A program made the position numbers and the translations under genes. A stretch of 64,000 nucleotides of DNA, from the NCBI GenBank assembly GCA_963978895.1, contig OZ022243.1, positions 16,977,289-17,041,288 on the forward strand, given 5' to 3'. Of this stretch, positions 21,433 to 60,532 are shown one piece after another; positions within the stretch are counted from its first letter, which is position 1, and every line of letters begins with the position of its first letter. The notes under the pieces are model-generated. The model had not been told where the DNA came from. It worked only from the letters and a program-made list of their open reading frames with translations, and made no database searches. This DNA is from Erpobdella octoculata (Eukaryota > Annelida > Clitellata > Hirudinida > Erpobdellidae).

Positions 21433-22269
21433 TTGTCACAATTAAACTTAGCAATTAATATTATAGAATATTTTTAGATTTTATTTATTTTCCATAACTC
21501 AGCAGACAGTTAGCCAAAATGATTTGTCAAGTTTTGAAGATATCTAAAATTCTAAAATTACAGTATTTACAAAAGAACAACGCTTTTTATAATGTTTATA
21601 ATAAACAGATTTTTGCAGAAATTGCCAGATCTCTCCCGTGCCGGCAATTCTGTCGTTTGTGACGGTCGCTGCTATTGCCCCGGCAATAAATTGCTACTAA
21701 CCCTATCCCTAACCCTAACCCTATCCCTAGCTCTAGCCCTAACCCGAACCCGAACCCGAACCCTAACCCTACCCCTAACCCTATCCCTACCCCTAAACCC
21801 TATCCTTGGTAGTAGCATAAAAATTTCAAAATAATTTTTTTAAAATTTCATTGTCACAATTAAACTTAGCAATTAATATTATAGAATATTTTTAGATTTT
21901 ATTTATTTTCCATAACTCAGCAGACAGTTAGCCAAAATGATTTGTCAAGTTTTGAAGATATCTAAAATTCTAAAATTACAGTATTTACAAAAGAACAACG
22001 CTTTTTATAATGTTTATAATAAACAGATTTTTGCAGAAATTGCCAGATCTCTCCCGTGCCGGCAATTCTGTCGTTTGTGACGGTCGCTGCTATTGCCCCG
22101 GCAATAAATTGCTACTAACCCTATCCCTAACCCTAACCCTATCCCTAGCTCTAGCCCTAACCCGAACCCGAACCCGAACCCTAACCCTACCCCTAACCCT
22201 ATCCCTACCCCTAAACCCTATCCTTGGTAGTAGCATAAAAATTTCAAAATAATTTTTTTAAAATTTCAT
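21433..22269. repeat. 418-bp tandem duplication with telomere-like array
   Basis: Two units start TTGTCACAATTAAACTTAGC at 21433 and 21851 and look identical through 22269. Each carries a CCCTAA/CCCGAA/CCCTAT array (about 21697-21797 and 22115-22215) and the GGTCGCTGCTATTGCCCCGG block found in the element at 14085. The right unit continues to about 22400 with the element's other end (ACCGCCGTGGCAATAGCA). This lies just upstream of the HACD3 start codon at 22460. Confidence 0.88.
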
Positions 22270-22459
22270 TAATATTTTTATATAAGGGTACAAATTCTAA
22301 GTTTGAATATACCATATAGTGTACAAAAAAGTAAAATTAATAAAGATATAGCGAATCAAAGATCGCGTACCGCCGTGGCAATAGCATTAACGTTTGTGAC
22401 CGCGTTGTTCGTCTGTTTCTATACTAAAATACAACGATAATTATATTTTTAATAATAGT

Positions 22460-50095
<27,636 letters not shown>

Positions 50096-50482
50096 AGATT
50101 TTAAAGTTGTTTGATTCAATCAGTTTGTTTTTTCTCATTCAACTGAGAAAAACTCTTCAGTTAATGTTTGTTATTTGTTTAACCGTTTATTGGTGCTATC
50201 TATGCCAGTTGAGAATGGTAGCATTGTAATCAGAAAGTGTGATTGAAAAATAATTCTTACTGAAATTCATAAATCTCTAGTGAGAATGTATGAGTTATTT
50301 TAATGTTATTAAATCACATATGCCAACTTACTTCTCAATCTCTTCTTCTCCCATTTGGGATAAAATAATAATAATAACTGATAATTGGCCACAAAATATT
50401 GGCCGATTACCGATTATTGACTTTTAAAACTTGTTTATTCATTAATGTGTAGCACTGCCAAATAACCTAAATACATAATTTC

Positions 50483-50585
50483 CTATGTATATGTATGTAT
50501 GTATGTATGTATTTATGTATGTATGTATGTATGTATGTATGTATGTATGTGTGTATGTATATATATATATGTGTATGTATGTATT
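50483..50585 (+). repeat. GTAT microsatellite
   Basis: About 100 bp of TATGTATG repeats with two interruptions and a short TA run, next to a hAT remnant starting at 50588. Confidence 0.9.
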
Positions 50586-50587
50586 AC

Positions 50588-51000
50588 AGGGCCGTCGAGA
50601 GGGGGGGAAATGCACAGGGGCAGTGCAGTGCAAAGGGCCCGGATTGTTGACAATATATACATGATCAAACGGGCAGTCATAGCACGCCGTGAATAATTGA
50701 ATTTGTCATCTGAATGCAAAACCGAATTAAATGGAATCGACAAATATTTAAAATTTTTCAAATGTACTTTGATGACAACAATCTGGCTTAAATTATTAAT
50801 GGTCGTTGATCGAAAAAATAAAATTGTTCAAGCAAGAAAAACAACTGTAGATGTTGAAGTAAAAAATATTGCAGATTTCCTTAATGAAGTTAAACAGTTT
50901 AGTGATCTTTGGGATAATCTGTTGTCAGAATCAAGACTTGTTGCAGAAGCCATGGCATCAGATTTGCCGACAGACAGAAATACCAGAACAAAGAGTTAAG
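50588..51000 (+). pseudogene. hAT remnant with transposase fragment
   Basis: It begins CAGGGCCGTCGAGAGGGGGG, a typical hAT terminus. Inside, 50697-50999 encodes IVQARKTTVDVEVKNIADFL and LWDNLLSESRLVAEAM, like the all-alpha insertion of TTF-type/ZMYM-like hAT transposases. Only this fragment survives; the other terminus was not seen. Confidence 0.6.
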
Positions 51001-51274
51001 ATAGCAATAGTTTTTACCATATAACTCCGTTAATAATTGATTCATTTAGTTGAAAATAGTAAAAATCGTTTTGTTTTTTTAATTTCCTATTCAATTATTT
51101 TGAAAAAAATAAAATGCATCAACTTTGAAATTTCCCTAAATAATGCAGGCAAAGTTAGTGATAAGTGTGATAGTGATAACTGATAAGTCCTGAAAATTTC
51201 TTACACTGATATCACCTGAAATTTAAAAAGCAATGCTATCTGTATTTAAAAAATAACTTTTACGGAAATCTAAA

Positions 51275-52981
51275 TCTATATATATAAAAGAACATGTCCT
51301 GACTGACTGACTGACTGACTGACTGACTGACTGACTGACTGATGACTGACTGATAATCAACGCCGAGCTCAAACGCCTCATCCTAGGAACGTGAAATTTG
51401 GAACTTATATTACTTTTATAGCGTAAACATCCGCTAAGAAAGGATTTTTGAAAATTCTGCTCCTGAGGGGAAAAACTGGAAAACAAACTTTTTTCTAAAA
51501 CAATGTATATCTCGAAAACCAAAAATGAGGAGATTTTGAAATTTGGTATATAGATTTTTTTTTGAAAAATAAAAAGATACATGTTTCACCATTTTTTGAA
51601 AATTCGGTTTCCCGGACCTCAAATGTGGGTTGGAAAATTTGGTTATTTGGTTTTTAAAGTAGCTTCTACTCAAAATCTGTTAATGCTACAGGAGTAAAAA
51701 TTAGTATTTAGTTTCTACTCCAAAAATAATAAAATACGTGTTTTAGCATTTTTTGAAAATTTGGTTTCCAGGACTTCAAATATGGGGTGGAAAATAGGGC
51801 TAATTGTCTTATATAGTAACTGCTACTCAAAAACAGTAAATACCACAGATGTAAAAATTATTATTTAGTTTCGTTTCTAAAAATAAAGATATACGTGTTT
51901 CACCATTTTTTACAAATTTGGTTTCCCGGACCTCAAATGTGGGTTGGAAAATTGGGTTATTTGGTTTTTAAAGTAGCTTCTACTCAAAAACTGTTAATGC
52001 TACAAAAGTAAAAATTAGTATATAGTTTCTACTCTAAAAATAATGATATACGGGTTTCAAAATTTTTTGAAAATTTGGTTTCCAGGACTTCAAATGTGGG
52101 GTGGAAAATAGGGTTATTTGGTTTTTAAAGTAACTGCTACTCAACAACTGTAATTGCCACAGATGTAAAAATTAATACTTAGTATCTACTCAAAAAAAAT
52201 GATATACGTGTTTTACCATTTTTTTAAAATTTGGTTTCCAGGACCTCAAATGTGGGGTGGAAAATAAGATTATTTGGTTTTTAATGTAACTGCTACTCGA
52301 AAACTGTAGATGCTACAGGAGTAAAAATTAGTATTTGGTTTCTACTCCAGAAATAATGATATACGTGTTTTACCATTTTTTGAAAATTTGGTTTCCAGGA
52401 CTTCAAATATGAGGTGGAAAATAGGGTTACTTGGTTTTTAAAGTAACTGCTACTCAAAAACTGTAAATGCTACAAAAGTAAAATTAGTATTTGGTTTCTA
52501 CTCTAAAAATAATGATATACGTGTTTCACCATTTTTTGAAAATTTGGTTTCCAGGACCTCAAATGTGAAGTGGAAAAAAGGTTATTTGATTTTAAAATAA
52601 CTGCTACTCAAAAACTGTAAGTGCTACAGATGTGAAAATTAGTATTTTGAAATTTTGTGCGGGTTAGAAGTAGATGAGTTCAGTTTATCACCGGACGGAC
52701 GGGCCAAGCCTTCATACGGCCCTGCCCAAACCTTAAATCATGGTGGGACGGGCCGAAGTTTTTCATCAAGTATATAGAACTTCTAGGCCTTTAAAAACGG
52801 GCCGTGCCCATATTAGACGGGCCGTGCCGGGCCAGGAATTTCGGTTTTTGAAACGGGCTGGGCCAAGTTGTCGACGGACCGAGCCGAGACCTAAAAAATT
52901 GATCCGTGCAGTACTCTACTATGTATCCATGGTTCAAATTCTCTAATTTCATGCGAGCGAAGCCGCTACGGGCACTGCTAG
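51275..52981 (+). mobile_element. Helitron A, full-length non-autonomous copy 1
   Basis: It starts TCTATATATATAAAAGAACA after an A and ends GCTACGGGCACTGCTAG before a T, matching the Helitron pattern A|TC...CTAG|T. A short stem (AGCG-AAGC-CGCT) lies about 13 bases before the end. After the 5' end come about 10 CTGA units, the TCAAACGCCTCATCCTAGGA block, seven ~157-bp internal units (GGTTTCC landmarks at 51606, 51763, 51920, 52077, 52233, 52390, 52546), and a GGGCC-rich 3' region. No RepHel gene; the 1.7 kb is entirely non-coding. Confidence 0.88.
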
Positions 52982-52983
52982 TA

Positions 52984-54283
52984 TCTATATATATAAAAGA
53001 ACATGTCCTGACTGACTGACTGACTGATAATCAACGCCGAGCTCAAACGCCTCATCCTAGGAACGTGAAATTTGGAACTTATATTACTTTTATTGCGTAA
53101 GAATCCACTAAGAAAGGATTTTTAAAAATTTTGCTCCTGAGGGGGAAAAACTGGAAAACAAACTTTTTTCCAAAACAATATATCTCGAAAACCAAAAATG
53201 AGGAGATTTTGAAATTTGGTATGTGGATTCTTCTTGAAAAATAAAAAAATACGTGTTTCAACATATTTTGAAAATTCGGTTTCTCGGACCTCAAATGTGG
53301 GTTGGAAAATTGGGTTATTTGGTTTTTAAAGTAGCTGCTACTCAAAAACTGTGAATGCTACAGGAGTAAAAATTAGTATTAATTTCTACTCCAAAAATAA
53401 TGAAATACATGTTTTAGCATTTTTTGAAAATTTGGTTTCCAGGACTTCAAATGTGGGGTAGAAAATTGGGTTATTTGTTTTTTAAAGTAACTGCTACTCA
53501 AAAACTGTAAATACCACAGATGTAAAAATTAGTATTTAGTTTCTATTCTAGAAATAAAGATATACGTGTTTTACCATTTTTTGAAAACTTGGTTTCCAGG
53601 ACTTTAAATATGGGGTGGAAAAAAAGGTTACTTGGTTTTTAAAGTAACTGCTATTCAAAAACTGTAAATGCTCTAGAAGTAAAATTAGTATTTAGTTTCT
53701 ACTCTAAAAATAATGATATACGTGTTTCACCATTTTTTGAAAATTTGGCTTCCAGGACCTCAAATGTGAAGTGGAAAAAGGGTTATCTGATTTTAAAATA
53801 ACTGCTACTCAAAAACTGTAAGTGCTACAGATGTGAAAATTAGTATTTTGAGGTTTTGTGCCGGTTAAAATTAGATGAGTTCAGTTTATCACCGGACGGA
53901 CGTGCCAAACCGTTATTTTAGGGTCTTCATACGGCCCTGCCCAAACCTTAAATCAAGGTGGGACGGGCCGCCGAGATTTTTAACCAAGTATATAGACATT
54001 TTAGTGATTTTATGGTGTTCAGACGGGCCGGGCTAAACCTGAAGTCAAGGTGGGACGGGCCGAAGTTTTTCATCAAGTTTATAGAACTTCTAGGCCTGTA
54101 AAAACGGGCCGGACCCATATTAGACGAGCCGGGCCAGGACTTTTGGTTTTTGAAACGGCCTGGGCCAAGTTGTCGACGGGCCGAGCCGAGACCTAAAAAA
54201 TTGATCCTTGCAGTACTCTACTATGTATGCACGGTTCAAATTCTCTAATTTCATGCGAGCGAAGCCGCTACGGGCACTGCTAG
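52984..54283 (+). mobile_element. Helitron A, full-length non-autonomous copy 2
   Basis: It starts TCTATATATATAAAAGAACA two bases after copy 1 ends, and ends GGGCACTGCTAG before T. It has about four CTGA units and four ~157-bp units (53278, 53434, 53591, 53747), and a longer GGGCC-rich 3' region with an extra duplicated segment (ACGGGCCGAAGTTTTTCATC). Head-to-tail with copy 1. Confidence 0.88.
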
Positions 54284-54344
54284 TCAAATTATAAACCACC
54301 GATAGCAGAGACGAGGGAGAAGTTGGCTGCGCAGCTGGATCCAG

Positions 54345-54957
54345 GGCCGTAACCAGCTATGGAGCCGGGGGGCCTGGGCCCCCCCCCCCCAGTTTTTTTC
54401 AGTTTTGGTCGGGCCCCCCAGCTCAATCAGCCCCCCCCCCAGTTTTTTGTATTGCTGTCTAGTTCAACAAAGCAAATGTTGGCAAAGGATGATAAATTGT
54501 GTATGATTTAAAAACATGCCTTAAAATGCCAAGTACATGTCGTCTTTTATCCAAAACGAGGTAATCGAATTGATGGCACAGATGGTACAAGTTTTGATTG
54601 TCGAAGAATGCAAAGATTCTGACATTAACTGGTATTCGATCAAGTGCCACAAAAGTCAAGATCAGTGCAATGTTGAGGATATGTTGATTGTCATTCGCTA
54701 TGTGCGTTGTGGAAAGGCAATAGAGCACATGATCTCAATGATCAAGGCTAGTGAGATAGATTCTAAAAGCCTGACACGTTTGCTGCTTACACAGCTACAG
54801 GCTCAGCAGCTGGACCCCGCTCGAATTTTGAGTCAATGTTATGACGACGCCAGTGTAATGAACGGCGAAAAGAGAGGTGTCCAGAAAATATTGCAAAACA
54901 TTCTGGGCCGCCGAATTCCGTACGTGCACGGCATCGCCAACTCCATCATGTGGTTGC
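54345..54957 (+). pseudogene. hAT remnant with DUF4371-like transposase fragment
   Basis: It starts CAGGGCCGTAACCAGCTATG, a hAT-type terminus, then poly-C stretches. The frame 54537-54957 encodes IEHMISMIKASEIDSKSL, CYDDASVMNGEKRGVQ and RRIPYVHGIANS, matching the core of ZMYM-like hAT transposases (Q.YD.A..M.G..GGVQ...PYVHC). The conserved CHxH segment has changed (HGIA). It is cut at about 54957 by a Helitron A fragment. Confidence 0.7.
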
Positions 54958-55955
54958 GCACAAATACTAATTTTTACTCCTGTAGCATCTACAGTTTTCG
55001 AGTAGCAGTTACATTAAAAAGCAAATAACCTTATTTTCTCCCCACATTTGAGGTCCTGGAAACCAAATTTTAAAAAAATGGTAAAACACGTATATCTTTT
55101 TTTTTAGAATAAAAACTAAATACTAATTTTTACATCTGTGGTATTTACAATTTTTGAGTAGCAGTTACTTTAAAAAACAAATAACCCTATTTTCCACCCC
55201 ATATTTGAAGTCCTGGAAACCAAATTTTCAAAAAATGCTAAAACACGTATATCATTATTTCTGGAGTAGAAACAAAATACTAATTTTTACTCCTGTAGCA
55301 TCTACAGTTTTCGAGTAGCAGTTACATTAAAAAGCAAATAACCTTATTTTCTCCCCACATTTGAGGTCCTGGAAACCAAATTTTAAAAAAATGGTAAAAC
55401 ACGTATATCTTTATTTTTAGAATAAAAACTAAATACTAATTTTTACATCTGTGGTATTTACAATTTTTGAGTAGCAGTTACTTTAAAAAACAAATAACCC
55501 TATTTTCCACCCCATATTTGAAGTCCTGGAAACCAAATTTTCAAAAAATGCTAAAACACGTATTTCATTTTTTTGGAGTAGAAACTAAATACTAATTTTT
55601 ACTCCTGTAGCATTCACAGTTTTTGAGTAGCAGCTACTTTAAAAACCAAATAACCCAATTTTACAACCCATATTTGAGGTCCGGGAAACCGAATTTTCAA
55701 AAAATGGAGAAACACGTATCTTTTTATTTTTCAAGAAGAATCCATATACCAAATTTCAAAATCTCTTCATTTTTGGTCTTCGAGATATACATTGTTTTAG
55801 AAAAAAAATTGTTTTTCAGTTTCTTCCCCTCAGGAGCAAAATTTTCAAAACTCTTTTCTTAGTGAATGCTTACGAAATAAAAATAATATAAGTTCTAAAT
55901 TTCACGTTCCTAGGATGAGGCGTTTGAGCTCGGCGTTGAAGATCAGTCAATATAT
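54958..55955 (-). mobile_element. Helitron A fragment with ~310-bp duplicated block
   Basis: On the minus strand: the 5' region (TCAAACGCCTCATCCTAGGA, 55931-55912) with almost no CTGA units left, then 157-bp-type units to 54958. The stretch 54958-55260 is repeated almost exactly at 55267-55570 (period about 309 bp, two basic units), a higher-order duplication. The 3' end is missing. Confidence 0.75.
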
Positions 55956-55964
55956 ATATATATA

Positions 55965-57619
55965 CTAGCAGTGCCCGTAGCGGCTTCGCTCGCATGAAAT
56001 TAGAGAGTTTGAACCGTGCATCCATAGTAGAGATCAATTTTTTAGGTCTCGGCTCAGCCCGTCGACAACTTAGCCCAGTCCGTTTTAAAAACCCAAACTC
56101 CTGGCCCAGCACAGCCCGTCTGAATTAGGCTCGCCCATTCTTACAGGCCTAGAAGTTCTATATACTTGATGAAAAACTTCGGCCCGTCCCACCTTGACTT
56201 CAGGTTTGGCCCGGCCAAACTGAAGACCCTTAAATCACTAAAATATATATATACTTGGTGAAAAACCTCGGCCCGTCCCACTTTGATTTAGGGTTTGGCC
56301 TGGCCCGTGTGAAGACTCTAAAATAACGGCTTGGCCCGGCCGGTGATAAACTGGACTCAGCTACTTTTAACTGGCACAAAACTTAAAAATACTAATTTTT
56401 ACATTTGTAGCACTTTCAGTTTTTGAGTAGCAGTTATTTTGAAATCAAATAACCCTTATTTCCTCCCCACATTTGAGGTCGTGGAAACCAAATTTTTTAA
56501 AAATGTTGAAACACTTATACCATTATTTTTTTTAGTAAATACTAAATACTTATTTTGACATCTGTAGCATTCACAGTTTTTGAGTAGCAGTTACTTTAAA
56601 AACCAAAGAAACCTTTTTTCCACCCCACATTTGAGGTCATGAAAACCAAAATTTCAAAAAATGGTGAAACACATCTATCCTTATTTTTAGAGTAGAAACT
56701 AAATACTAATTTTTACTTTTGTAGCATTTACAGTTGTTGAGTAGCAGTTACTTTAAAAACCAAATAACCCTATTTTCCACCCCACATTTGAAGTCCTGGA
56801 AACCAAATTTTCAAAAAATGGTGAAACACGTATATCATTATTTTTAGAGTAGAAACCAAATACTAATTTTTACTTTTGTAGCATTAACAGTTTTTGGGTA
56901 GAAGCTACTTTAAAAACCAAATAACCCAATTTTCCAACCCACATTTGAGGTCCGGGAAACCAAATTTGTAAAAAATGGTGAAACATGTGTATCTTTATTT
57001 TTAGAAAAGAAACTAAATAATAATTTTTACATCTGTGGTATTTACTGTTTTTGAGTAGCAGTTACTATAAAAGACAATTAGCCCTATTTTCCACCCCACA
57101 TTTGAAGTCCTGGAAACCAAATTTTCAAAAAATGCTAAAACACGTATTTCATTATTTTTGGAGTAGAAACTAAATACTAATTTTTATTCCTGTAGCATTA
57201 ACAGTTTTTGAGTAGAAGCTACTTTAAAAACCAAATAACCCAATTTTCCAACCCACATTTGAGGTCCGGGAAACCGAATTTTCAAAAAATGGTGAAACAC
57301 GTATCTTTTTATTTTTCAAAAAAAAATCTATATACCAAATTTCAAAATCTCCTCATTTTTGGTTTTCGAGATATACATTGTTTTAGAAAAAAGTTTGTTT
57401 TCCAGTTTTTTCCCCTCATGAGCAAAATTTTCAAAAATCCTTTCTTAGCGGATGTTTACGCTATAAAAGTAATATAAGTTCCAAATTTCACGTTCCTAGG
57501 ATGAGGCGTTTGAGCTCGGCGTTGATTATCAGTCAGTCATCAGTCAGTCAGTCAGTCAGTCAGTCAGTCAGTCAGTCAGTCAGTCAGTCAGTCAGGACAT
57601 GTTCTTTTATATATATAGA
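55965..57619 (-). mobile_element. Helitron A, full-length non-autonomous copy 3
   Basis: On the plus strand it starts CTAGCAGTGCCCGTAGCGGC after A and ends ACATGTTCTTTTATATATATAGA before T: both Helitron ends in reverse orientation. It contains a GGCCC-rich 3' region, about seven 157-bp units, the TCCTAGGATGAGGCGTTTGA block and about 14 CTGA/CAGT units (57535-57595). No gene. Confidence 0.88.
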
Positions 57620-57768
<149 letters not shown>

Positions 57769-57779
57769 ATTTAAGGCCT

Positions 57780-57965
57780 AATTCATGTCGGAAACATTCA
57801 ATTCATATATTGTCATCCAGTATAAATCTTTCCTAAAAGTTTTAGAGCTCTAGGTAGTCGAAAAGTGGGTGAATTTTCGTTTCTAAGGTTTGATCACCAC
57901 AGACAAACAAACAAACAAACAAACAAACAAAGAGACGAGTGGAGTTAAATAAAAGTATTTAAAAA
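57780..57965 (+). repeat. Dispersed repeat with (CAAA)n and GAGACGAGTGGAG end
   Basis: It contains CATATATTGTCATCCAGTAT, GTCGAAAAGTGGGTGAATTT, a (ACAA)6 run and AAGAGACGAGTGGAGTTAAA. Its reverse complement is at 24640-24735. Probably another Helitron-like end. The following 57966-58684 has no recognised feature and must contain the CCT4 promoter. Confidence 0.55.
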
Positions 57966-58684
57966 TATTAGCAGAAATATATGATATTACTAAGTAGATA
58001 TAATTCAAAATGTATGAACAATACTACGTTTATCAACTAAGCTATATACTCAAGCATGAGTGAGCTAATAAAAAAAAATCTTTTGCTGAACAAAATCTTG
58101 GGAGGGAGGGCCGTCGTCCCCAGCCTCCAATCGTCGTCTCTGCCTGGACTGGCTCTCTATTTGCTTTTGTTGTAGTAAGTATGAGTGCCTTTTAGATCCA
58201 TCATAGATATCTATGAGAACCACAAGTTTACTAGTGTACAGTTCATACACAGAACAATGTTTTTGTATTAATATGTTTGTAACACATTCAATCTATCAAA
58301 ATGAACTTAGGGCGCTCATTTTCATTTACATTAACGCACGAATTCTGACGATCATAGACATGATTATCAGAATGATTTGACGAAAAGGTTGAAAATTAGC
58401 GCTTTCGAAATTACGAAAAGGCGCTATAAAAGTTAATTTTGACAGATTGATAATATAATGCTGGTGATGCATAATGATGGGTAAATGGTGCTGATATAAT
58501 TTTAGTGTTGTATAAAATTAATAATTTTTTTAAATTATTTAAAAAATTGTTGATAACTTTTCTATAACGACCCGAAATCCGCGTTCTTGTTTACCGGCCA
58601 TCCCTTAAGTCATTCTTCCCTCATATCGCTCCAGACTGTTCTAGTCGCTTTGGTTATCTGCGTGATTTGACAAAAAAGATTAAA

Positions 58685-60532
58685 ATGCCTGAAGTTCAGA
58701 ATAAATCTAGCTACAAGGATAAGGACAAGCCTACTCAAATCCGTTACAGTAACATTACTGCAGCTAAAGGTGCTTTATTCGTGCTGTCATGCTCTTTCAA
58801 TTTGAATTGTAGTAATAAAACATAAATCATTTCGGTAATTGATTATTTTCTTGTTTTTAGCCGTGGCTGATGCTATTCGAACAAGTCTTGGCCCTCGCGG
58901 GATGGATAAAATGGTAACGCGTCCCAATACTTTGACTAGTTTTTTGAAAAAGCTAATGTTATGTGACTAACTTAGTTCGATAGACAGACTTATGGCAAGA
59001 CTAAGGAAATTTTTCAATGTATTCACTTTCAAGTGGTAGTTGATTAAAGTATTTTTTTACAGATTCAAAGTGGCAAGGGAGACGTAACAATTACAAATGA
59101 TGGTGCTACCATATTGAAGCAAATGCAAGTGCTTCATCCAGCTGCTAAAATGGTATAGTCATATAGATAATTCGAGTTATTGTATTTACATGAATCATAT
59201 GCTTTTATTGAATGTAGTTTTTACCATTATCTAGTTAGTGGAGCTCTCAAAAGCCCAAGACGTGGAAGCTGGAGATGGAACTACTACGGTAGTTGTTGTT
59301 GCAGGCAGTCTTCTTGATGCAGCTCAGAACCTTCTGCAAAAAGGTTAATTATTATTTTGAAACATTTTAAATGTATTTAATTATATTCAGTTCTCATCAT
59401 TAGTTATTACTCTTAGTTATAATTTTTAGTTTTAATTATTACTAAATAAAGGTATCCATCCAACCACAATTTCGGAATGTTTTCAAGCGGCTGCTTCAAA
59501 ATCATGCTCAATATTGGAAGAAATGGCCATGCCAATTGAACTGACAGATAGAGATTCTCTACTCAAGAGTGCTACAACTTCTCTCAATTCAAAAGTAGTT
59601 TAATATAGTTAGGAGTTTATTTGAAATTTTTTATATGAAATTATTTTGTTGCTACAGGTGGTCTCTCAATATTCAAGCGTTTTATCTCCAATTTGCGTTG
59701 ATAGTGTTCTAAAGGTAATTGATCCTACCAAAGACACAAATGTTGATCTTCATGACATCAAAATAATACAGAAATTAGGGTAAGTAATTGCACTGCACAA
59801 GTATATTTATTATTATTGACTTATATTAATCATGATGGATTACCTGCTCATTTTTTGCAGTGGAACAGTGGAGGACACAGAGCTTATTGATGGTCTTGTA
59901 TTCAATCAAAGGGCGGCTGGTCAGGGGGGTCCAAGCAAAGTTGAGAAAGCAAAAATTGGTCTCATCCAATTCTGCATTTCTCCTCCAAAGACAGATGTTA
60001 GCTTTTGATGCCGCCATCAAAATTGTTAACTTTTTAATAAACTCTTCACTGCATAATCAATAGATTTTAATCATATTGAAGGAATATGTTTTATTTTTTT
60101 TTATTATAACGGGTTTCATAATGTTTGACAGATGGAAAATCAAGTGATAGTTTCAGACTATACTCAGATGGATCGAGTTCTTAAAGAAGAAAGGCAGTAC
60201 ATCTTAAACATTGTTAAGCATATTGCCAAGACTGGATGCAATGTTCTTTTGATTCAGAAGTCTATCTTAAGGTAGTTTTTGCACATTTGTTTTTCTCAAA
60301 ATGTAGTAGTTAAAAACATCATCATAAATACTTTTTCTGTTCATTATTCTCTTGCAATTTTGATCAAGACACAAAATTCATCAATTACAGTTGTACTATG
60401 AATGGTTAGATACCCTAAAACTCTTTATAATGCAGGGATGCCGTTAATGATTTGGCTCTTCATTTCCTTGCAAAGATGAAGATAATGGTAGTAAAAGACA
60501 TAGAGAGGGAAGACATTGAATTTATTTGCAAG
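58685..60532 (+). CDS. CCT4: CCT4 exons 1-9
   Basis: Nine short exons (53-143 bp) with introns of 63 to 163 bp, all GT-AG. The start codon is the first ATG in the frame (AAGATTAAAATGCC), and the N-terminal extension before the conserved AAKAVADAIR block has the usual length. Confidence 0.95.

Noticed and set aside
54343..54450. Poly-C stretches as a regulatory or G-quadruplex control site.
   Set aside because: They are the G/C-rich end of a hAT element of a common type; no gene context supports a regulatory role.
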